Shown piece by piece: positions 1 through 5,571 of a stretch of 5,571 nucleotides of DNA (position 1 is its first letter; each line of letters begins with the position of its first letter). Under the pieces are notes generated by a model, which saw only the letters and a list, made by a program, of their open reading frames with translations, had not been told where the DNA came from and did no database searches. Source of the stretch: an uncultured Methylococcaceae bacterium (GTDB lineage: Bacteria > Pseudomonadota > Gammaproteobacteria > Methylococcales > Methylomonadaceae); the NCBI GenBank assembly GCA_913009515.1, contig CAJVYO010000123.1:1-5571 (forward strand), read 5' to 3'. The position numbers and the translations under genes were made by a program.

Positions 1-681
1 TTAGTGTTAGATATGGCATTGGCAGTGGCAGAGCGTTTTGCGGTTGAAGAAGGCAAGCGGGTATTAGTGTTAACCACCGATATGACGGCTTATGCTGATG
101 CAATGAAAGAAGTGGGTATTTCGATGGAGCGTGTCCCTGCAAATCGAGGCTATATGGGGGATTTATATTCTCAGTTGGCGCGGAGATATGAAAAAGCCTG
201 TGATTATGATGGCGCCGGTTCAGTGACTTTATTGGCAGTCACCACTATGCCGGGCGGCGATGTCACTCACCCCGTGCCTGATAATACCGGTTATATTACC
301 GAAGGGCAGTTTTATCTGCATGATAATATGCTAGATCCTTTTGGTTCATTATCACGATTAAAACAACATGTGATTGGCACCGTCACGCGTGAAGATCATT
401 CGCAAATTATGAATACCATGATTCGTTTTTATTCAGGGGCAACGGAAGCAGAACAAAAACAAGCGATGGCGTTTGATTTATCGAAATTTGATGAACAACT
501 GTTAAAATTTGGGGGCTTATTTCGGGAACGCTTTATGCGTTTAGATGTCTCGATTGAACTCGAAGCGGCACTCGATTTATGTTGGCAAACTTTAGCGGAA
601 TGTTTCAGTGCGAATGAATTATTAATGAAACAAGCCTTAGTGGATAAATATTATCCAAGTATTGAGTCAGACGATGGCTAG
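1..681 (+). CDS. atpB: V/A-type ATP synthase subunit B, C-terminal half (5' truncated by window edge)
   Basis: This is the regulatory, non-catalytic nucleotide-binding subunit of the A3B3 head of a V/A-type rotary ATPase, a cytoplasmic complex peripheral to the membrane. The reading frame is open from base 1, so the N-terminal half is missing; about 226 residues remain of a usual 430-460. The family's core motifs are present: VLVLTTDMTAYADAMKEV near the left edge, THPVPDNTGYITEGQFYL at about 265-318, and GSLSRL at 343-360, whose arginine (355-357) corresponds to the arginine that B contributes to the catalytic A/B interface. The last ~90 residues form the helical C-terminal domain. It lacks the P-loop region of catalytic A, and DMTAYADA is typical of B, so A is unlikely. 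NRGYMGDLY has Met where most relatives have Pro. The GTG at base 4 is internal and not a real start. The stop overlaps subunit D by 8 nt. Confidence 0.96.
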   Translation, partial: LVLDMALAVAERFAVEEGKRVLVLTTDMTAYADAMKEVGISMERVPANRGYMGDLYSQLARRYEKACDYDGAGSVTLLAVTTMPGGDVTHPVPDNTGYITEGQFYLHDNMLDPFGSLSRLKQHVIGTVTREDHSQIMNTMIRFYSGATEAEQKQAMAFDLSKFDEQLLKFGGLFRERFMRLDVSIELEAALDLCWQTLAECFSANELLMKQALVDKYYPSIESDDG

Positions 682-1282
682 GTTAGCATATAGTAAAGCG
701 TCTCTAAGCAAGGAAACGGCACAGCTCAAACGCTATAAACAGTACTTACCTTCTTTGGATTTGAAGCGGCAACAACTAGCGGCTGAACGAAAGAAGGCGC
801 AAAAAGCATTGCAACAAACAGGCTATGATATTGAGCAATGCACGCAACAAACCGCGGCAATGTTACCCATGCTGGCTGATAAAAGTATTGATGTGCAAAA
901 TATGGTGAAGATAAAGCACTTGGAAATAGCGGAAGAAAATGTGGTGGGTGTGCATTTACCGACCTTACAAAACTTAGAATTAGAGGTGCAAGCTTATTCA
1001 TTTTTTATGAAGCCACATTGGGTTGATGAACTAGTGGTGCAGTTACGCAAAATGATTAGCCTGAAAATTCAGCATCATATTGATGAGCAGCGTATCGAGG
1101 CATTAAATACCGCTGTTAAAAAGGTCACGCAACGGGTTAATTTATTCGATAAGGTGTTAATCCCTAAAGCCCAGCAAGATATACGTAAAATTCGAATTTA
1201 TCTGTCTGATATGGAAACCGCAGGTGTCGTGCGTGCAAAAAGTACCAAACAAAAACGCTTAAAAGTAGGTAGGGTAAGCTAA
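674..1282 (+). CDS. atpD: V/A-type ATP synthase subunit D (central rotor stalk)
   Basis: Subunit D is the central shaft that turns inside A3B3 and passes torque to the membrane rotor, analogous to F-type gamma. The protein is 202 residues, normal for the family. It opens with the family hallmark: MARLAYSKASL, then YKQYLPSLDLKRQQL at residues ~26-40. Two long helical, charged segments (about residues 1-65 and 115-175) would form the antiparallel coiled coil, with a variable middle region between them. ATG at 674 is preferred because MARL is the conserved N-terminus; a TTG at 662 would add four residues without family support. The start lies inside the last codons of subunit B (8-nt overlap) and no strong ribosome site precedes it, suggesting translation coupled to B. 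The stop shares one base with the next start (TAATG). Confidence 0.95.
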   Translation: MARLAYSKASLSKETAQLKRYKQYLPSLDLKRQQLAAERKKAQKALQQTGYDIEQCTQQTAAMLPMLADKSIDVQNMVKIKHLEIAEENVVGVHLPTLQNLELEVQAYSFFMKPHWVDELVVQLRKMISLKIQHHIDEQRIEALNTAVKKVTQRVNLFDKVLIPKAQQDIRKIRIYLSDMETAGVVRAKSTKQKRLKVGRVS

Positions 1283-3075
1283 TGACGATTGTTGCGTTAA
1301 AAAAATTAACTTTATGCGGTTTAATTAGTGATAAAGACGCTGTGTTAGACAGTTTTCAACAATTAGGTGTCGGCCATCTAATTCCCTTACAAACGCTGAA
1401 AACGACTGAACAAATCGTGGTTGAAAATAGTGTGGATGCGTTAAACGCGTTAAATTATTTACAACAATGCGAAATACCACGGCATCAAGTTAGACAAGCA
1501 GAAAAATTTGATTTTCAAGCAATTATTGAGGAAGTTTTAGAACTTAAAGATGAACTCATTGATTTTTATGAACGTCGAGATTTTTTACAGCAACGTATTA
1601 AAGAAGTTGAATTATGGGGCGATTTTTTATTTCCTAATGATTTAGACGGTTATCATTTATGGTTTTATATTGTGCCGAAACGCTTAATGAAAGCCGTGAA
1701 GCAGTCGGATTTAATTTGGCAGCGGGTTAATCATAGTAATACCGAGGCCTATATTGTTGTTATCTCTAAAGAAGAACCTGATTTAAAAAGTATGCCGGTG
1801 CCGCGAAGTCATTTGGGGGATATTCGTTTATCTGACTTACAGCAGAACTTAGAGCATTTAGAATTAGCGATAGAAGATGCGACCGCTAAACGTGCTTCAT
1901 TGACACGTTGGATAAGCTTGATTATCGCTAATTTAACGGTATTTAGTCAGCAAGCTGAATTAGACAGTGCGGAGTCTTACACGCAAGATGATAGTGATTT
2001 ATTTGTGTTGCAAGCTTGGGTAGCGACAGCGGATATTGAAAAAATAAACGCGTTTATTTACCGTTATAAATTGGCAGGCTTATTTGAACAGCCTGATGGC
2101 ATTGAACAACCGCCGACTTTATTAGAAAATACCGATACCTTTGCAGGCGGGGAAGAAGTTGTTAAGTTTTATCAGATGCCGAATTATTATGGTTGGGATC
2201 CTTCGATTGTGGTGTTCTTTTCATTTGCGTTATTTTTTGCGATGATTCTTTCTGATGCAGGCTATGCGGCGGTGTTTAGCAGTATTTTGGCGGTGAAATG
2301 GCGTAAAATGGGGCAATCGGTAAAAGGCGTACGGTTTCGTATGTTGTTGCTGGTAATGCTCTCGGCTTCATTGCTTTGGGGTATTTTAGCGGGTAGTTAT
2401 TTTGGTGTGTCGCCAGTTGAAAATAGTTGGGTCGATGCCTTACGTGTATTTGATATGAATGATTTTGATGTGATGATGAAAATTTCTATTTTTGTCGGTG
2501 TTGCTCATATCGCGTTGGCAAATATGGTTAAAGCCTATCAATTAAAACAAAGTAGTTTGCGTTTTTCTGCGGTAGGCTGGGCATTAGTGGTGATGGGTGG
2601 TTTTGTCTTATGGTTATCAATGGGCAGTGAACAGCAAACCCTATTAGAAATGATAGCGTATAGTTTATTAGGCTTAGCCGCGGTTGCATTATTATGTTTT
2701 AGTTCTGAGCGTGTGATTAAAAAACCCCTCGATTTATTATTACGCTTACTCGAAGGGCTTAAAAGTTTATCGAGTGTCACTAAAATATTTGGCGATGTAT
2801 TAAGTTATATGCGTTTATTTGCATTGGGTTTAGCCAGTGCATCACTCGCCGTTACCTTTAATCAATTAGCAGTACAAGTGTATGAATCAATGGAAGGTAT
2901 TGGTTTATTATTAAGTCTGTTAATTTTAATTGTTGGTCATAGCTTAAATATTATGCTGGGTATTATGAGTGGCGTGGTACATGGTTTACGTCTAAATTTT
3001 ATTGAGTTTTATAATTGGAGCGTCTCCGATGAAGGCTATCCATTTAAAGTGTTTTCTAAAAAAGAGAGATATTAA
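1282..3075 (+). CDS. ntpI: V/A-type ATP synthase subunit I (a-type membrane stator)
   Basis: Subunit I is the membrane stator that, with the K ring, forms the ion path and anchors the peripheral stalk. The 597-residue protein is near the short end of the family. Residues 1-300 form a cytoplasmic domain with coiled-coil stretches (about 78-112 and 180-210). The C-terminal half is membrane-embedded, with hydrophobic segments near 307-330, 352-376, 398-418, 428-447, 455-474, 503-533 and 538-563. Hallmarks are FFAMILSDAGYAAVF (318-332), FGDVLSYMRLFALGLA (503-518) with the essential channel arginine at R511, and GHSLNIMLG (552-560) followed by VVHGLRLNFIEFY with R570 and E575. The divergent N-terminal half is usual for this family. 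AGGG at 1271-1274 gives a ribosome site 7 nt before the start. It overlaps D and K by one base each (TAATG), fitting coupled translation. Confidence 0.95.
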   Translation: MTIVALKKLTLCGLISDKDAVLDSFQQLGVGHLIPLQTLKTTEQIVVENSVDALNALNYLQQCEIPRHQVRQAEKFDFQAIIEEVLELKDELIDFYERRDFLQQRIKEVELWGDFLFPNDLDGYHLWFYIVPKRLMKAVKQSDLIWQRVNHSNTEAYIVVISKEEPDLKSMPVPRSHLGDIRLSDLQQNLEHLELAIEDATAKRASLTRWISLIIANLTVFSQQAELDSAESYTQDDSDLFVLQAWVATADIEKINAFIYRYKLAGLFEQPDGIEQPPTLLENTDTFAGGEEVVKFYQMPNYYGWDPSIVVFFSFALFFAMILSDAGYAAVFSSILAVKWRKMGQSVKGVRFRMLLLVMLSASLLWGILAGSYFGVSPVENSWVDALRVFDMNDFDVMMKISIFVGVAHIALANMVKAYQLKQSSLRFSAVGWALVVMGGFVLWLSMGSEQQTLLEMIAYSLLGLAAVALLCFSSERVIKKPLDLLLRLLEGLKSLSSVTKIFGDVLSYMRLFALGLASASLAVTFNQLAVQVYESMEGIGLLLSLLILIVGHSLNIMLGIMSGVVHGLRLNFIEFYNWSVSDEGYPFKVFSKKERY

Positions 3076-3524
3076 TGATTGATTTTATTATGGTATTAGG
3101 TTGGATAGGGGTGTTTGCACCGATGGCATTAGGGGCGATTGGTAGCATTGTTGGTTGTGCAACGGCGGGACAAGCGGCAATTGGAGCGATGCTTGATACT
3201 GACAGTGGTTATGGGCGGTATGTCGGTGTTTCAGCGATGCCCTCATCACAAGTTATTTACGGTATTGTGGTGATGTTTACCTTAAATCGTGGCGTAACAG
3301 CTGACTCTGCGGCAGGCTTATTTGCCGTGGGTGTATTGGCAGGCTTAGCCTTAATGTTCAGTGCGATTTACCAAGGACAATGTTGTGCATCAGCGATTCA
3401 TGCCTCGAAGGCAAAGCCTGAAATTTTTGGTTTATCCGTTGCACCTGCGGCGATTGTAGAAGGCTTTGCAGTATTCGCCTTTATTTTTGCATTAGTGATT
3501 AGTAGCAGTATTCCACAAGGATAA
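3075..3524 (+). CDS. ntpK: V/A-type ATP synthase subunit K (rotor-ring proteolipid, two-hairpin form)
   Basis: Subunit K forms the membrane rotor ring that carries the coupling ion. The 149-residue protein is a duplicated hairpin with four membrane helices (about residues 5-27, 55-75, 80-102 and 121-145), like the ~156-residue Enterococcus hirae NtpK and unlike single-hairpin proteolipids. Only the second hairpin has the carboxylate, E129 in IVEGFAVF; the equivalent place in the first has S58-Q59 in MPSSQVIYG. The helix-3 motif FSAIYQGQ places Q100 where NtpK has Q110. The set S58, Q59, Y62, Q100, E129 matches the NtpK sodium site (T64, Q65, Y68, Q110, E139) as I recall it, suggesting sodium coupling; that is inference from alignment by eye. 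The first helix is rich in Gly/Ala (GAIGSIVGCATAGQAAIGA), as needed for tight ring packing. It sits between I (1-nt overlap) and E (4-nt gap). Confidence 0.95.
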   Translation: MIDFIMVLGWIGVFAPMALGAIGSIVGCATAGQAAIGAMLDTDSGYGRYVGVSAMPSSQVIYGIVVMFTLNRGVTADSAAGLFAVGVLAGLALMFSAIYQGQCCASAIHASKAKPEIFGLSVAPAAIVEGFAVFAFIFALVISSSIPQG

Positions 3525-3528
3525 GGCA

Positions 3529-4218
3529 ATGAATCAACAGCAAAGTGAAAAAAATTCCTCAGGTGTTGAAGAACTCATTGAGCGTTTACGCGAACAAGGG
3601 GTGGGTGCAGGTCAACAACAGGCAGAAAAAATTATCAGTGATGCGGAAAAACAGGCGGCATGGTTGGTTACTGAAGCGAAACAAGCCGCCGCTCAATTAT
3701 TAAGTGACACTGAAAAAGAGATTAATGCCCGTCGCAGTGCCAGCGAAGATGCCTTAAAACTTGCGACGCGTGATGCCTTATTAAAACTGCGTGATAGTTT
3801 GTTAAGTTCATTTGGTGAGCAAGTACAACGTGTGGTTGGCGAAAAAATGGCACAAGAGGCTTTTTTAGAGCGTCTTATCTTGCAACTGGCAGGTAAAATT
3901 GGTGAGCAATTAGAGCTGGAATCCAAACAAGCCTTAACGCTATTTTTACCCAATAGTCCTGTGGGCGTTGATGATTTAAAAAATAATCCTGAAGCACTTA
4001 AAGCGGGAACGTTAACGCATTTTACAGCAGCGATAGCGGCAGAGATGTTGCGTGATGGGGTGAATATTCAAATTGATAATGATATGAGCGGCGGCTTATC
4101 GGTGCGTTTAGCCGATGAAGGGATGGTGGTGGATTTTACTGAGGAAACCATTTCCGCTTTATTACTAGAACATTTACAGCCTCGTTTTAGAACGCTATTA
4201 CAAGGGATTGTAAAATGA
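3529..4218 (+). CDS. atpE: V/A-type ATP synthase subunit E (peripheral stalk)
   Basis: Subunit E is the peripheral-stalk protein linking the top of A3B3 to subunit I and resisting rotation. The 229-residue product has the expected two-part build. Residues ~12-110 form a long charged, Ala-rich helix (for example AEKIISDAEKQAAWLVTEAK) suited to a coiled coil. Residues ~110-229 form the globular domain that binds the head, ending in SGGLSVRLADEGMVVDFTEE and then LLLEHLQPRFRTLL, a pattern typical of the chlamydial/Bacteroidetes type of E. The N-terminal helix normally pairs with G/H, which is not seen here. ATG at 3529 is preceded by ACAAGG at 3515-3520, 8 nt away. The gene follows K after 4 nt and its stop overlaps the next start as ATGA. 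In the related operons I know, E comes before A; here it is after K. Confidence 0.92.
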   Translation: MNQQQSEKNSSGVEELIERLREQGVGAGQQQAEKIISDAEKQAAWLVTEAKQAAAQLLSDTEKEINARRSASEDALKLATRDALLKLRDSLLSSFGEQVQRVVGEKMAQEAFLERLILQLAGKIGEQLELESKQALTLFLPNSPVGVDDLKNNPEALKAGTLTHFTAAIAAEMLRDGVNIQIDNDMSGGLSVRLADEGMVVDFTEETISALLLEHLQPRFRTLLQGIVK

Positions 4219-4874
4219 GTTCAGGCAAGGTGGCTTATGCTTCCCTCATCAGTAGTTTGCCACCGCATCCCTTATCTTTATGGCAAATTAACTATAAGCC
4301 CGTATCACGGATTCAATTAGAAAAACGTCTCAGTGTCTTAACGCTACAAGATGCTAAAATTTTAGCCGCTATTGAGGCTCGTTTACACTGGTCAAAAATG
4401 ACTAATCAAGCGGATATTATAGCGAATAAAGACTTAACAATAGATAATGCGTTACTCAATAAAGCGGTGCAATGGCGGTTAGAATTACGTTTAATTATGG
4501 TGGCGTTACGTCAGAAACAATCAGGGAGTGAAACCGCTGATTTACCCCAGTGTGAACTTTCACGGTTTATTATGCAGAATTGGCAAACAGATGATTTTGG
4601 GTTAAGTGTTCGTTTTACATGGGTAAAACAAGCCGCTCAATTATTAGCAAGTCATCAAGCATTGGCATTAGAAAAATTATTATTAAATATAAGTTGGCAG
4701 TATTACACCACCTTAGCTCAATCACATTATTTTGATATTGAAGCGGTGATTATGTACGTTTTACGCTGGGATATTGTGCATCGCTGGCAACAATATGATG
4801 AATCACTGGCAATGCGTCAATTTGATAAATTGGTCGATAATGCGTTAGGTGATTTTTTGACAAAAAATGAATAG
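4215..4874 (+). CDS. DUF2764-like V-ATPase accessory protein (possible C/d-subunit equivalent)
   Basis: This is a 219-residue soluble, mostly helical protein. It begins with YASLISSLPPHPLSLWQ, similar to the '(Y/A)xLxxSLPPLS' opening of DUF2764 proteins, and ends with the region most typical of that family: HYFDIEAVIMYVLRWDIVHR (171-190), then a Trp and a charged C-terminal helix with FDKLVD (203-208). DUF2764 genes occur directly beside subunit E in V-ATPase operons of Chlamydia, spirochetes and Bacteroidetes, where no ordinary subunit C is found, and it has been regarded as a candidate for the C/d socket that joins subunit D to the proteolipid ring. That role is inference. AAGGG at 4202-4206 is a good ribosome site 8 nt before the ATG, and the ATGA overlap with E implies coupled translation. 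It appears to be the last gene of the ATPase operon. Confidence 0.82.
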   Translation: MSSGKVAYASLISSLPPHPLSLWQINYKPVSRIQLEKRLSVLTLQDAKILAAIEARLHWSKMTNQADIIANKDLTIDNALLNKAVQWRLELRLIMVALRQKQSGSETADLPQCELSRFIMQNWQTDDFGLSVRFTWVKQAAQLLASHQALALEKLLLNISWQYYTTLAQSHYFDIEAVIMYVLRWDIVHRWQQYDESLAMRQFDKLVDNALGDFLTKNE

Positions 4875-4893
4875 TAAAAAGATAGAAGATAAT
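4857..4893 (+). promoter_or_regulatory. Weak candidate promoter for the AAA ATPase gene
   Basis: A perfect -35-like TTGACA lies at 4857-4862, within the last codons of the DUF2764-like gene. At the normal 16-18 nt spacing only poor -10 hexamers occur (for example GATAGA at 4881-4886). A good one, GATAAT at 4888-4893, lies 25 nt away, which is too far for standard sigma-70 spacing. It is placed sensibly to start transcription of the gene at 4931, but in AT-rich DNA such matches are common by chance. Confidence 0.18.
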
Positions 4894-4930
4894 CTTAAGT
4901 TTCTTGTTAATGATTTTAAGTGGTTTAATA

Positions 4931-5571
4931 ATGAAGCTCGATAGAATAAAAATTAAAGGTTATAAGTCCATAAAAGAATTGGATAATTTCAAATTTAGTA
5001 ATTTGAATGTTTTTATTGGAGCAAATGGAGCAGGTAAAAGTAATTTAATTAGTTTATTTAAAATGCTAGCGGCTTTAGCGGAGGGAAATTTACAGCTTTA
5101 TATTGCAGAAAATTCAGGGGCAAATACATTTTTATGTGGTGGGCGTAAGCGTACTCAGGAGATGAAGCTAGAATTTTATTTTGCTAATAATGGTTATCGT
5201 ATTGCATTGTTGGCTACACAAGATAATCGATTGATATTTCATAAAGAAGAAACTTATTTTCGGGGTAATATAGAAAATTTTACAGAGCCTTTAGGAACTG
5301 CACATGAGGAGGCAAAGTTAATTAACTTACCTACTTCTATAAGTCGCTATGTATTACCTGCCATTAAAAGTTGGCGGATTTATCATTTTCATGACACTAG
5401 CCCTGAAGCTAATGTAAAGCAGTTACAATTTAGTAATCAAAATATTCGTTTAAAATCTGATGCAGGTAATTTAGCGGCTTATATTGCTCGGCTTTCTATG
5501 GATTATCCTAATGATTATCAAAATATTGTGGATACGATTCGTTTAGTGGCTCCTTTTTTTGATGACTTTAT
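4931..5571 (+). CDS. RecF/OLD-like AAA family ATPase, N-terminal part (3' truncated by window edge)
   Basis: The frame is open from ATG 4931 to the right edge, giving 213 complete codons of a protein usually about 350-400 residues long. It opens with MKLDRIKIKGYKSIKELD, the first beta strand typical of SMC/RecF/OLD-type ATPases, and has Walker A GANGAGKSN at residues 30-38 with K36 and S37 for nucleotide binding. SWRIYHFHDTS, about 150 residues in, and the following VKQ and DAGNLAAYIARL resemble COG4637 predicted ATPases (AAA_21 type), in which a signature and Walker B come later, beyond this window. Cellular role is unknown; relatives often sit next to a small DUF4276 Toprim-like gene, and related ATPases act in phage defence. 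Hand-counted GC over 4921-5571 is about 32%, lower than the ATPase operon, suggesting separate origin. Only a weak ribosome site (AAGTGG, 4918-4923) precedes the start. No sign of disruption. Confidence 0.88.
   Translation, partial: MKLDRIKIKGYKSIKELDNFKFSNLNVFIGANGAGKSNLISLFKMLAALAEGNLQLYIAENSGANTFLCGGRKRTQEMKLEFYFANNGYRIALLATQDNRLIFHKEETYFRGNIENFTEPLGTAHEEAKLINLPTSISRYVLPAIKSWRIYHFHDTSPEANVKQLQFSNQNIRLKSDAGNLAAYIARLSMDYPNDYQNIVDTIRLVAPFFDDF

Noticed and set aside
662..673. TTG at 662 as the start of subunit D
   Set aside because: It adds only MSQT before the conserved MARL N-terminus, with no ribosome site; ATG at 674 fits the family.
1..681. F-type ATP synthase beta subunit as an alternative identity for the first gene
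   Set aside because: DMTAYADA, GYITEGQ and GSLSRL, with D, I, K and E as neighbours, fit V/A-type B and not F-type beta.
726..1001. Antisense open frame of 91 codons inside the D gene
   Set aside because: It lies opposite a well-supported conserved gene, and its translation has no recognisable motif; it is a by-product of the sense codons.
2538..2780. Antisense open frame of 80 codons inside the I gene
   Set aside because: It is opposite membrane segments of subunit I and has no family resemblance or ribosome site.
3693..3953. Antisense open frame of 86 codons inside the E gene
   Set aside because: The Ser/Arg-rich translation is what Ala/Glu-rich coiled-coil codons give on the reverse strand.
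4886..4896. AAGAT-A-ATCTT inverted repeat as operon terminator or operator
   Set aside because: The 5-bp AT-rich arms have almost no loop, cannot form a stable hairpin, and are not followed by a T tract; likely chance in AT-rich DNA.
4894..4920. CTTAA ... TTAAG arms as a terminator hairpin
   Set aside because: The stem is five weak pairs around a 17-nt loop and is followed by TGG rather than a T run.

Overview
The window covers the distal part of an operon for a bacterial V/A-type rotary ATPase, plus the start of an unrelated gene at the right edge. All genes are on the + strand. Hand counts of sample stretches put the ATPase genes at roughly 40-45% GC. The subunit sequences (GYITEGQF and GSLSRL in B, a two-hairpin K, an E ending in a conserved C-terminal block, a DUF2764-like protein) resemble the V-ATPase branch known from Chlamydia, spirochetes and Bacteroidetes. 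From codon use and general similarity I suspect a moderately AT-rich gammaproteobacterium of the Beggiatoa/Thiothrix kind, but this is a guess and not something the sequence proves.

Layout: 1-681 is the C-terminal half of subunit B, cut by the left edge. 674-1282 is subunit D (central rotor stalk). 1282-3075 is subunit I (the a-type membrane stator). 3075-3524 is subunit K (the rotor-ring proteolipid). 3529-4218 is subunit E (peripheral stalk). 4215-4874 is a DUF2764-like protein, the usual companion of this ATPase type and a candidate for the missing C/d subunit. Four of the five internal junctions overlap (8 nt, 1 nt, 1 nt and 4 nt) and the fifth has a 4-nt gap, so the genes are almost certainly one transcript with coupled translation. 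Subunit A should lie just upstream. No separate F, G or C gene is present in the window.

Together the products make a machine in which A3B3 turns ATP hydrolysis or synthesis into rotation of D and the K ring against subunit I, held by the E stalk. Subunit K carries a set of polar residues (S58, Q59, Y62, Q100, E129) that matches the sodium site of Enterococcus hirae NtpK, so the enzyme may be sodium-coupled.

After a 56-nt gap with no clear terminator, an AT-rich gene (about 32% GC over 4921-5571) begins at 4931 and runs off the right edge. It encodes the N-terminal part of a RecF/OLD-like AAA ATPase resembling COG4637. It does not look related to the V-ATPase and may mark the start of an accessory or defence-type module. 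I see no RNA genes, CRISPR arrays, insertion sequences or long repeats.
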